A DNA stretch of 64,000 bases, taken from NCBI RefSeq assembly GCF_040066175.1, contig NZ_JBEAAM010000010.1:1-64000 (forward strand), written 5' to 3'. Below are positions 8,477-16,748 of this stretch, piece after piece (positions within the stretch are counted from its first letter, which is position 1; every line of letters starts with the position of its first letter). The DNA is from Solimonas sp040066175 (GTDB taxonomy: Bacteria; Pseudomonadota; Gammaproteobacteria; Nevskiales; Nevskiaceae). The notes under the pieces are model-generated. The model was not told the DNA's origin and made no database searches. It was given only the letters and a program-made list of their open reading frames with translations. The position numbers were made by a program, and so were the translations under genes.

Positions 8477-10638
8477 GCCGCCTGCGCCGACGGGTAGAAG
8501 CGCTCGCCGGACTTCGCGCGCGCGGCCAGCCAGTCCGAGGGCGCGAAGCGCGGACCCCAGGTCGCAGCGAGGCGCTGGCATTCGGCGACGAAGGCCCGGA
8601 TGCCCAGCGTGTCGATGTAGGACAGCGTGCCGCCGGTCCACGCCGGATAGCCGATACCCAGGATCGAACCGATGTCGGCGTCGATCGGATTGGCGATCAC
8701 GCCTTCCTCGAAGCAGCGCGCGGTCTCCAGCGCCATGATCGTCAGGAAGCGCGACTTGATCTCGGCGACATCGGGCTGCTGCGGTCGGGTCGGGAAGGCC
8801 TCCTTCAGCCCGGCCCACAGCTTCTTGGGCTGGCCATCCGGGTAGTCGTAGAAGCCGGCACCGAAGCGGCGGCCCGGACGCTTGAGTTCGTCGACCATCT
8901 TGTCCACCACCGGCCGGCCGAGCGTGCCGCGGTACTTCTCCGGCAGACCGTCGGCGTCCTGCTGTTTGTAGATACTCTGCTGCAGGAACATGGTGACTTC
9001 ATCGGACACCGCGAGCGGACCGACCGGGAAGCCGGCGAGCTTCGCGCCGTTCTCGATCAGCGCCGGCTCGATGCCGTCGAGCAGCATCTTCTGGCCTTCC
9101 GAGCAGAAGGTGCCGAACACGCGGCTGGTGTAGAAACCCGGGAAGTCGCGCACGACGATCGGCGTCTTCTTGATCTGGGCGACGTAATCGAGCGCCTTGG
9201 CCAGCGTCTCCTGGCTGGTCTGCTCGCCGAGAATCAGCTCGACCAGCGGCATCTTCTCGACCGGCGAGAAGAAGTGGATGCCGATGAACTGCTTCGGCCG
9301 CTTCGAGGCCTGCGCGAGGCCGGTGATCGGCAGCGTCGAGGTGTTGGAGCCGAACGTGGCGCTCTCGGGAATCACCGCCTCGGCCTTCGCGGTCACGTCA
9401 GCCTTGATCTCGCGCTTCTCGAACACCGCCTCGACGATCAGGTCGCAGCCTTCGAGGTCCGCGTAGTTCGCGGTGGTCTTGATGCGGCCGAGGACCGCAT
9501 CGACCTTGTCCTGCGTGGTCCTGCCCTTGGCGAGCTCCTTGTTCTGCATCGCAGCGATGCCGGCCTTGCCCTTGTCGGCGAGTTCCTGCGTCGAGTCGAG
9601 CAGCACGACCTCGATGCCGGCCTGGGCGCTGACGTGGGCGACGCCCGCGCCCATCATGCCGGCGCCGAGCACGCCGAGCTTGGTGACCTTGGACTTGGCG
9701 ATGCCCTTGGGACGGTTGGCCAGCTTGTCGGCCGCGCCCTTGTTGATGAACATCGTGCGGATCAGGTTGCGCGCGACGGCGCCCGACAGCAGTCTGCCGA
9801 AGTACTTGGACTCGATGCGCAGGCCGGTGTCGATCGGCACCTGTGTCCCTTCGAACACGCAGGACAGGATCGCGTGCGGTGCCGGATAGTTGCCATTGGT
9901 GTTCGCTGAAGTCAGCGCATTGCCGGCAACGAAGGTCTGGTTCGCGTGCGCCGCCATCGGGCCGGCGCCGCCCGGAATGCGGAAGTTCTTTCTGTCCCAA
10001 GGTTGTTCGGCGGACGGCGTCGCCAGCAGCCATTCGCGCGCCTTGGCGAGCACCTCGGCGGCCGGCGCGAGCGCATGCACGATGCCGAGCTTGAGCGCCT
10101 CCGCCGGCTTGACGTGCTTGCCCTGCAGCAGCAGCGGCAGCGCGTTGGGAATGCCGATCAGGCGCGGCAGACGCTGCGTGCCGCCGGCGCCCGGCAGCAG
10201 GCCGACCTGCACTTCCGGCAGGCCGACGACGGCCTTGGGATCGTCGCTGAGCACGCGGTGGTGACAGGCCAGGCACAGTTCGAGGCCGCCGCCGAGCGCA
10301 AGGCCGTTGATCGCCGCGGCGAAGGGCTTGCCGCAGGTTTCCATGCGGCGGAACAGCGCCGACAGCTCCTGGGAGGACTTCGCGCCTTCGACGGCGTCGA
10401 TGCCCTGGTCGAAGGCGGTGACCAGATCCTTGAGATCGGCGCCGGCGATGAAGGCGCCCGGCTTGCCTGACGTGAGGATCGCGCCCCTGATGTCCGCGTC
10501 GGCGGCGATGCGCTCGACGGCAGCCTTCAGCTCTGCGGTCAGTTCCGGCGTCAGCACGTTCATCGGCCGCTCTGGCACGTCGATGCTGAGGACGGCGATG
10601 CCGTCGCGGTCGATATCGAATTTCAGTGTAGTGGCCAT
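8473..10638 (-). CDS. 3-hydroxyacyl-CoA dehydrogenase / enoyl-CoA hydratase (FadJ/FadB-like)
   Basis: A 721-aa bifunctional beta-oxidation protein. Residues 1-190 or so are a crotonase domain (GKPGAFIAGADLKDL, INGLALGGGLELCLACHHRV). From about residue 320 an NAD-binding 3-hydroxyacyl-CoA dehydrogenase domain begins with LGVLGAGMMGAGVAHVSAQA. It continues through the HFFSPVEKMPLVELI block to the C-terminal helical repeats. It hydrates enoyl-CoA and oxidises the L-3-hydroxyacyl-CoA formed. The stop overlaps the start of the ADC-like gene by four bases. A 69-bp gap to the upstream thiolase holds a REP-like unit. Together with the thiolase it forms a complete lower beta-oxidation complex. Confidence 0.93.
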   Translation of the reverse strand: MATTLKFDIDRDGIAVLSIDVPERPMNVLTPELTAELKAAVERIAADADIRGAILTSGKPGAFIAGADLKDLVTAFDQGIDAVEGAKSSQELSALFRRMETCGKPFAAAINGLALGGGLELCLACHHRVLSDDPKAVVGLPEVQVGLLPGAGGTQRLPRLIGIPNALPLLLQGKHVKPAEALKLGIVHALAPAAEVLAKAREWLLATPSAEQPWDRKNFRIPGGAGPMAAHANQTFVAGNALTSANTNGNYPAPHAILSCVFEGTQVPIDTGLRIESKYFGRLLSGAVARNLIRTMFINKGAADKLANRPKGIAKSKVTKLGVLGAGMMGAGVAHVSAQAGIEVVLLDSTQELADKGKAGIAAMQNKELAKGRTTQDKVDAVLGRIKTTANYADLEGCDLIVEAVFEKREIKADVTAKAEAVIPESATFGSNTSTLPITGLAQASKRPKQFIGIHFFSPVEKMPLVELILGEQTSQETLAKALDYVAQIKKTPIVVRDFPGFYTSRVFGTFCSEGQKMLLDGIEPALIENGAKLAGFPVGPLAVSDEVTMFLQQSIYKQQDADGLPEKYRGTLGRPVVDKMVDELKRPGRRFGAGFYDYPDGQPKKLWAGLKEAFPTRPQQPDVAEIKSRFLTIMALETARCFEEGVIANPIDADIGSILGIGYPAWTGGTLSYIDTLGIRAFVAECQRLAATWGPRFAPSDWLAARAKSGERFYPSAQAA

Positions 10639-10662
10639 GTGATCGTTCTCGAAAAGTGATCC

Positions 10663-10689
10663 GTCATGCCCGCGCAGGCGGGCATCCAG
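10663..10689. repeat. REP-like inverted repeat
   Basis: GTCATGCCCGCGCAGGCGGG followed by CATCCAG: the arms GCCCGC and GCGGGC pair around a short loop. It is the same family as the pair at 6529-6607 and lies between the thiolase and fadJ-like genes. Confidence 0.75.
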
Positions 10690-10707
10690 TTATGCGGTCG
10701 GCACACG

Positions 10708-11916
<1,209 letters not shown>

Positions 11917-12014
11917 GACAGTCTCAAGGGATGCGGAACGGAGATCGCATCCTGCCGGGACCGGCCGGCGAAACCCATACGGCTGCCGGCCATCGAGTTA
12001 ATATTTTCGGCCAT

Positions 12015-13034
12015 ATGCGACCCGACGTCCGCCGCTCCATCGTCAGCGCCCACCTGCTCACCCGCCTCGCGGCCGAACGCGGCCTGGGTCTCGACGCCTG
12101 CCTGCACGGCACCGGCATCGATGCGGCGCAATTGGGCGATCCGGCCGCGGAGATCACCGGCGCGCAGGAATTGCAGCTGATCCGCAACCTCGTCGCCGCG
12201 CTCGGCCACATGCCGGGGCTGGGTCTCGACGCCGGCTTGCGCTACCACCTGTCGAGCTACGGCATCTGGGGCTACACGCTGCTCAGCAGCCCGACCTTCC
12301 GCAGCGCCGCCGAGCTCGCGGTGCGCTACCTCGATCTGAGCTACGCCTTCGGTCGCTATCGCCTCGAACGTCGCGGCGAGGACCTGCTGATCGTGCTCGA
12401 CGACTCCGAGCTGCCCGACGATCTGCGCCAGTTCCTGGTCGAGCGCGACTTCGCCGCCTGGGCCAACGCCGCCTGGGAAATGCGCCCCGGCGGTTTCCCG
12501 GCCAAGGCCGCGCAATTCCGCTTTCCGCGACCGAGCTATGCGTGGCGGCTCGACAAGCTCTGCGGCGTGCGTCCGACGTTCGACGCACCGCTCAATGCCG
12601 TGCTGCTGCCCGCGAAGGATCTCGACGCGCCGCTGCCGCAGGCCAATCCGACGATGGCACGGCTGTGCGAGGAGCAGTGCCGGCAGCTGCTGGCGAAACG
12701 CCAGGTGCGCTCCGGCATATCGGGCCAGATCCGCGACCGCCTGCTGCGCAATCCGGCGGACATGCCCTCGCTCGACGATGTCGCAGCCGAGCTGCATGTC
12801 TCGGTGCGCAGCCTGCGCCGGCGCCTCGACGAAGAGAACACGTCGTTCCGCGCGCTGCTCGACGAAGTGCGTCAGACCCTCGCCGAGGAAATGCTGACCG
12901 CCGGCCACATGAAGCTCGCCGAGATCGCCGCGCGCCTGGGCTACACCGAACCTGCCGCCTTCATCGCCGCGTTCAAGCGCTGGAAAGGCCAGTCGCCGAC
13001 GGCGTACCGCGAGTCGCGGCGTCAACTCCGATAG
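12015..13034 (+). CDS. AraC family transcriptional regulator
   Basis: A 339-aa regulator. The N-terminal two-thirds resemble the arabinose-binding-like (PF12625-type) domain found in regulators of fatty-acid and aromatic catabolism. The last 100 residues form the double helix-turn-helix AraC DNA-binding domain, with PSLDDVAAELHVSVRSLRRR as the first motif and KLAEIAARLGYTEPAAFIAA as the second. The start MRPDVRRS was preferred over an upstream ATG because the alignment-like N-terminus of this family begins there and the AT-rich promoter (TTAATATTTT) would otherwise be inside the gene. Divergent placement beside the thiolase gene suggests it activates or represses the acyl-CoA operon, with an acyl-CoA or acid as ligand. 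Confidence 0.9.
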   Translation: MRPDVRRSIVSAHLLTRLAAERGLGLDACLHGTGIDAAQLGDPAAEITGAQELQLIRNLVAALGHMPGLGLDAGLRYHLSSYGIWGYTLLSSPTFRSAAELAVRYLDLSYAFGRYRLERRGEDLLIVLDDSELPDDLRQFLVERDFAAWANAAWEMRPGGFPAKAAQFRFPRPSYAWRLDKLCGVRPTFDAPLNAVLLPAKDLDAPLPQANPTMARLCEEQCRQLLAKRQVRSGISGQIRDRLLRNPADMPSLDDVAAELHVSVRSLRRRLDEENTSFRALLDEVRQTLAEEMLTAGHMKLAEIAARLGYTEPAAFIAAFKRWKGQSPTAYRESRRQLR

Positions 13035-13222
13035 CCCCACTCTCCGCCACGCATGAAGGGGAGCGGGAGAACGTCACAGCGTCTTCGGGTACTCGATGAT
13101 CGCGCGGTGATCCGGCGGCGCTGCGCGAGGCACGCCCGTCCACCCGCGGAAGTTCGCGCAGTGAAACGTATCGGGTGACCCCCAGCGGTCTATCATCCTC
13201 CGGGCTGACCGGGGAGAAGCCG

Positions 13223-13430
13223 ATGAGCGCGACGACACAGAACCATTACCGCACCTGCCACCTGTGCGAGGCGATGTAAGGCCTTCGTCACCCTTGCCGG
13301 CAACCCGGTGCTGTCCACGCCCAACGGCCCGGCGCTGGAAAGGGCGCTGGCTGGCCTGGAGTTCATGGTTTCGATCGACTGCTACCTCAACGAGACCACC
13401 AAGCACGCGCACCTGATCCTGCCGCCCACA
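13223..13430 (+). pseudogene. Remnant of molybdopterin oxidoreductase
   Basis: An ATG after a good ribosome site (GGGGAGAAG) encodes 18 residues ending HYRTCHLCEAM, the typical N-terminus of a molybdopterin oxidoreductase where CEAM is normally followed by CGL. Here a TAA follows at once. From about 13280 another frame reads KAFVTLAGNPVLSTPNG, then MVSIDCYLNETTKHAHLILP, a block that belongs several hundred residues further on in such enzymes. The sequence stops matching after LPPT. This is best read as a gene that lost a large internal part and its whole C-terminus. It lies just before vapBC. Confidence 0.75.
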
Positions 13431-13525
13431 ACGGGCGTGGCGGCGTTCAACGGGCTCCCCGTTCAGGTCTGCCGTCTGCCGACGAGGGTGCACGCAGACG
13501 AGGGCAGCACGATGACCCCCGCTTA

Positions 13526-13816
13526 GTGACAGAGGCGGACGATTGCCCGGCCTGGGAATCCGTTGGTAGCTTATTCCCTTTGGAGACCAAGATTGATTCC
13601 GTAGGCCGGATCGTCGTACCCAAGCCGCTTCGCGATGCTCTGGGACTGAAGCCCGGCGCCACGGTCGATGTGTCCCTCTACGGGCGCGGCCTCCAGGTCG
13701 TGCCAGGTGCCCGCACGGCGCGTCTTGAAAAGCAGCAGGGCCGCCTCGTTGCAAAATCGAAGACGCGCGTCTCGGACGCCGACGTTTTCAGGCTGGTTGA
13801 TGAGTCGCGGCGATAG
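13526..13816 (+). CDS. AbrB/VapB-type antitoxin
   Basis: A protein of up to 96 aa with a SpoVT/AbrB swapped-hairpin DNA-binding domain: KIDSVGRIVVPKPLRDALGL and KPGATVDVSLYGRGLQVVP. It would bind and neutralise the PIN toxin encoded 3 bp downstream and repress the operon. The longest frame starts with GTG at 13526. The domain itself begins just after a TTG at 13580 (LETKIDSVGR), which is where most homologues start, so the first 18 residues are doubtful. No strong ribosome site marks either start. The C-terminal tail KSKTRVSDADVFRLVDESRR is the likely toxin-binding segment. Confidence 0.82.
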   Translation: MTEADDCPAWESVGSLFPLETKIDSVGRIVVPKPLRDALGLKPGATVDVSLYGRGLQVVPGARTARLEKQQGRLVAKSKTRVSDADVFRLVDESRR

Positions 13817-13819
13817 CGC

Positions 13820-14251
13820 ATGACTGGAATCGACTTTGCCGTCGATGCCAGCGTCGCCGTCGCCCTCCTGATCGACTCGCACGACGCCCACGCACCGGTT
13901 CTTGCCGCACTTGCAGGAAAGCGGCTGGCGCTGCCACATCACGCTCTCGTCGAGACGTACTCCGTTCTCACTCGCCTCCCCGGCGACGCACGCGTTGAAC
14001 TGGCCGACGCCGTGCGCTTGATTGACGAGAACTTTCCTGTGGTGCTCGTTCCAGAACCGGAGACCATCCTGCGGGCGCACTCGCTCTGCGCCGCGCAAGG
14101 CATCGGCGGCGGGGCGATCTACGATGCCATCGTGGCACTGGCAGCTCGCGATCATTCCGTTGAACTGCTCACGCGTGACAAGCGCGCCGAAAGCACCTAC
14201 AAGTCGCTTGCGGTCAGCTATTCGATTGTCGCGGGTGCAATCCCGCGATGA
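13820..14251 (+). CDS. vapC: PIN domain ribonuclease toxin (VapC family)
   Basis: A 143-aa PIN-domain protein. Acidic active-site residues are visible: Asp in FAVDASVAVALL (about residue 9), Glu in ALVETYSVLTRLPG (about residue 44), and Asp in IYDAIVALAARDH and LLTRDKRAES. VapC toxins are magnesium-dependent endoribonucleases acting on tRNA or rRNA and are held inactive by VapB. It follows the AbrB-type antitoxin gene with a 3-bp gap, the standard vapBC layout. The pair directly follows a decayed oxidoreductase gene, suggesting arrival by, or association with, a rearrangement. Confidence 0.9.
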   Translation: MTGIDFAVDASVAVALLIDSHDAHAPVLAALAGKRLALPHHALVETYSVLTRLPGDARVELADAVRLIDENFPVVLVPEPETILRAHSLCAAQGIGGGAIYDAIVALAARDHSVELLTRDKRAESTYKSLAVSYSIVAGAIPR

Positions 14252-14341
14252 GAACCACCAGAGAATTTCATGGGGGATGGCCGCTTCAGACTGTCAGCGG
14301 TCACGGCCAGGAGCAGCTCCCGCCGCCGAGCATCGGTGGCA

Positions 14342-14965
14342 TTACCGTCCTTCCCCATCTTCCGGCCGATCGCGTGCCGGCAGGGCGTCGCGGAACTCGG
14401 TAAAGCCTTTCCACGCCGGCACCGGCGGCGTGTAGTCGGAGCGCGGCGCGTATTCGGAGTGTTCGACGAGCTGCATCTTGTGGATGTAGCGCGGGCAGTT
14501 CGGGAAGATGCGCTCGGCAGTGACGCGGACCATGAACACCGCGCCCGGGCACTGCGGCAGCAGCGGATCATCCCGGCTGATCCGGGCCACACCGTTCACG
14601 CGCAACCGCTTCTGGCGCTCGAAGTCGATGAACAGCAGGCCGACATGGGCATTCACGAGCACGTTGCCCCAGCTGCGATACATGCCGTTGCCGTCGTAGT
14701 CCGGGATGCACAGCGTGCGTTCGTCGAGCACGCGCACGAAGCCGGGCAGGCCGCCCTTGTAGGAACAGTCGGGACGGCCGTGGTCGTCCGCCGTGGCGAT
14801 GAAGAACATCGCGCATCGTTCGATGAAGGCGCGGTCTTCGTCGGTGAACGCGCTGCGCAGGGTGACCTGCGCCAGACGGTCCGCGAGCCTGCGCGTGTCG
14901 CGCGCATCCTGCAACTGCCGCATCCCGTCGTGATACATCGGCCCGCGATCCGGATCGTCCTGCAT
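14342..14965 (-). CDS. Pyridoxamine 5'-phosphate oxidase (PPOX) family protein
   Basis: A 207-aa flavin-reductase-like split-barrel protein of the PPOX family. The segment MFFIATADDHGRPDCSYKGG followed by LPGFVRVLDERTLCIPDYDG is the usual FMN-binding start of the fold. A second block, VGLLFIDFERQKRLRVNGVA, follows. The start at MQDDPDRG was chosen because AGGAG lies seven bases upstream; a longer frame starts 21 bases earlier without such a site. The reaction is unknown: members oxidise PNP/PMP or reduce F420- or flavin-linked substrates. The size and sequence suggest a general stress or detox flavoprotein rather than PdxH itself. It stands alone, convergent with vapBC. Confidence 0.8.
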   Translation of the reverse strand: MQDDPDRGPMYHDGMRQLQDARDTRRLADRLAQVTLRSAFTDEDRAFIERCAMFFIATADDHGRPDCSYKGGLPGFVRVLDERTLCIPDYDGNGMYRSWGNVLVNAHVGLLFIDFERQKRLRVNGVARISRDDPLLPQCPGAVFMVRVTAERIFPNCPRYIHKMQLVEHSEYAPRSDYTPPVPAWKGFTEFRDALPARDRPEDGEGR

Positions 14966-15156
14966 GACTGACTCCTCGTGATCCACAGGAAGGCATTGCC
15001 GACAGTAGCACCCGGCCGGTCCGCAGGGTGTCCGACATCAGGGGAGGTTTACGGGAAGGCGGCGCCCCTTGTCTCCCACCGGCCCGGCGTGTGAAGCTCG
15101 TCGCCATGCTCATCTTCACCAACGGCTTCTTGATATCCGCAGGCGTGCACGCTCAC

Positions 15157-15266
15157 GCCCGGATAGCTCAACGGTAGAGCAGCGGCCTTATAAGCCGATC
15201 AGTCCCCCGGGACTGCTTCGCCAGATCAGCGACAGGTTGCGGGTTCGAGTCCCGCTCCGGGCACCA
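15157..15266 (+). tRNA. tRNA-Ile(UAU)-like gene with a 35-nt insertion after the anticodon stem
   Basis: A full cloverleaf is present. Acceptor GCCCGGA (15157-15163) pairs with TCCGGGC (15256-15262), then discriminator A and encoded CCA. The D-arm is GCTC/GAGC; the anticodon stem GCGGC with loop CTTATAA gives anticodon UAU (15189-15191); the T-arm GCGGG-TTCGAGT-CCCGC lies at 15239-15255. Between GCCG (15194-15197) and C15233, which would complete the fifth anticodon-stem pair, 35 extra bases occur. Without them the tRNA would have a normal 5-nt variable loop AGGTT. The insert holds a 6-bp hairpin (CAGTCC/GGACTG). UAU is rare for Ile in gammaproteobacteria. It may be a pseudo-tRNA, a processed tRNA or one with an unusual variable arm. 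Confidence 0.75.
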
Positions 15267-15388
15267 CCCCAGAAACGAAAAGACCGGGCGCATGCGCCCC
15301 CGCGATCGTGTCCGTGACGTGACGCAGCTCGTCGATCTGACGGCAGGCTGTTCTCATAGAACCATTTCAAATGAGACAGCACCCTGTA

Positions 15389-15430
15389 TTGACAGCTCGC
15401 CGGGGTCTGGATAACTGTATGCATATACAG
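15389..15430 (+). promoter_or_regulatory. lexA operon promoter with LexA box
   Basis: A perfect SOS box CTGTATGCATATACAG (CTGT-N8-ACAG) lies at 15415-15430, 16 bp before the lexA start. A TTGACA -35 element at 15389-15394 is spaced 16-17 bp from ATAACT/TAACTG, so the box overlaps the -10 region, the classic place for repression. LexA is therefore expected to repress itself and the downstream imuA-imuB-dnaE2 genes. Confidence 0.9.
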
Positions 15431-15446
15431 TCCTCCGGAGCCTGCC

Positions 15447-16130
15447 TTGGACCCGCTGACCCCCCGCCAAGCCGAGATTCTCGACTTCATCCGCCGCCAC
15501 ATCAGCGATCGGGGTCTGCCGCCGACGCGCGCCGAGATCGTCGCGGCCTTCGGTTTCCGCTCGCTGACCGCGGCCGAAGACCACCTGCGCGCACTGGCGC
15601 GCAAGCAGGCGATCGAGCTGCTGCCCGGCGCCTCGCGCGGCATCCGCGTGCTCGGCCACCCGCCCGAAGCAGGCGAACCCGCGAATGATGCGGACGGACT
15701 GCCGCTGATCGGCCGCGTCGCCGCAGGCAGCCCGATCCTGGCGCAGGAGTGCATCGAGGCGTACTACAAGCTCGACCGCAATCTGTTCCATCCACAGCCG
15801 GATTTCCTGCTGCGCGTGCAGGGCTGGTCGATGCGCGACGCCGGCATCCTGCCGGGCGACCTGCTCGCGGTGCAGCGCATCCAGACCGCGCAGAACGGCG
15901 AGATCGTCGTCGCGCGCCTGGGCGAGGACGTCACCGTCAAGCGCTTCGAGCGCAAGGGCGATGTGGTGCGCCTGCTGCCGGCGAACCCGGATTTCGCGCC
16001 GATCCGCATCGACCTGACGCGCCAGGAACTGGTCATCGAAGGCCGCGCCGTCGGCCTGCTGCGCACCGGCGGCTTCGGCGGCCCGTCACCGGCGCCGATC
16101 CGCGCGCCGCAGGATTCGGCGGCGGCGTGA
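15447..16130 (+). CDS. lexA: LexA repressor / SOS master regulator
   Basis: A 227-aa LexA. Residues 1-65 form the winged helix DNA-binding domain (LTPRQAEILDFIRRHISDRG...PPTRAEI). The self-cleavage site is Ala93-Gly94 in GRVAAGSPIL. The catalytic dyad is Ser128 (VQGWSMRDAGI) and Lys165 (EDVTVKRF). RecA-DNA filaments would trigger self-cleavage and derepression after DNA damage. The common GMSM is GWSM here, keeping the serine. The C-terminal tail after about residue 205 is Pro/Ala-rich and longer than in E. coli. The stop codon overlaps the GTG of imuA, so the four-gene cassette is transcribed as one unit from the SOS box upstream. Confidence 0.96.
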   Translation: MDPLTPRQAEILDFIRRHISDRGLPPTRAEIVAAFGFRSLTAAEDHLRALARKQAIELLPGASRGIRVLGHPPEAGEPANDADGLPLIGRVAAGSPILAQECIEAYYKLDRNLFHPQPDFLLRVQGWSMRDAGILPGDLLAVQRIQTAQNGEIVVARLGEDVTVKRFERKGDVVRLLPANPDFAPIRIDLTRQELVIEGRAVGLLRTGGFGGPSPAPIRAPQDSAAA

Positions 16131-16738
16131 ACCCCGGCGCGGCCACCCTCGCCGTCCCGTCCGACCCGCGCCTGTGGCGGGGGTCGGCCGCGGCAGCGCT
16201 GCGCGCGGAAGCGACCGGCCACGCCGCGCTCGACGCCGTGCTGCCCGGCGGCGGCTGGCCGCTGGGCGCACTCAGCGAAATCCTGCACCCGCATCCGGGC
16301 GTCGGCGAGCTGACCCTGGTGCTGCCGCTGCTGGCACGCCTGACCGGCGCCGGACATCACGCTGCGTTCGTCGCACCGCCCTGCCGTCCGCATGCCCCGG
16401 CCCTGGCCGCGGCCGGCGTGCACCTGCCGCAGCTGCTCGTGGTCGAACCCGCCAGCGATGCCGAGCGGCTGTGGGCGGGCGAGCAGCTGTTGCATGCCGG
16501 CGCCGGCGCGGTCCTGCTGTGGTGCGCGTCGATCGCCACGACGGCGCTGCGCCGGCTGCAGCTCGCCGCCGAACGCGGCGGCGGCGTGGCCCTGCTGTTC
16601 CGGCCGCCGGCGGCAGAACGCGAGCACTCGGTCGCCGCGCTGCGTCTGCGCATCGCGCGCCATGCCGGCGCGACGCAGATCGACGTGCTGAAGTGCCGTG
16701 GCGCCCGCCCGCCGGGACGCTACGCGCTCGGGCAATGA
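16127..16738 (+). CDS. imuA: ImuA, translesion synthesis accessory protein
   Basis: A 203-aa RecA/SulA-like protein of the ImuA family. The start is a GTG that shares bases with the lexA stop (GTGA). Recognisable segments are LPGGGWPLGALSEILHPHPG near residue 35, where the RecA-like core begins, and LLVVEPASDAERLWAGEQLL around 105. It lacks a canonical Walker A lysine in the GGG loop, as is usual for ImuA. In the ImuA-ImuB-DnaE2 mutasome it connects the polymerase machinery to the clamp and RecA. It acts only in SOS-induced mutagenic repair. Identification rests on its place between lexA and imuB as well as on sequence. Confidence 0.88.
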   Translation: MNPGAATLAVPSDPRLWRGSAAAALRAEATGHAALDAVLPGGGWPLGALSEILHPHPGVGELTLVLPLLARLTGAGHHAAFVAPPCRPHAPALAAAGVHLPQLLVVEPASDAERLWAGEQLLHAGAGAVLLWCASIATTALRRLQLAAERGGGVALLFRPPAAEREHSVAALRLRIARHAGATQIDVLKCRGARPPGRYALGQ

Positions 16739-16748
16739 GCATGCGGCC

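Noticed and set aside
13074..13160. Leftward C-terminal-looking fragment ending HRAIIEYPKTL
   Set aside because: Looks a little like the end of a gene, but it has no upstream coding partner, and I cannot name a family. Possible remnant only.
13431..13600. Possible integron attC-like core sites (GTTCAAC, GTTGGTA) between the oxidoreductase remnant and vapBC
   Set aside because: Only one core fits the consensus, with no paired internal sites or integrase; likely chance.
15281..15300. GGGCGCATGCGCCC palindrome after the tRNA as terminator
   Set aside because: No U-run follows; it could be a simple GC palindrome. Not reported as a feature.
15384..15395. CTGT-N4-ACAG near the lexA promoter as a second LexA site
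   Set aside because: Spacing of 4 rather than 8 does not fit LexA; it coincides with the -35 element TTGACA.
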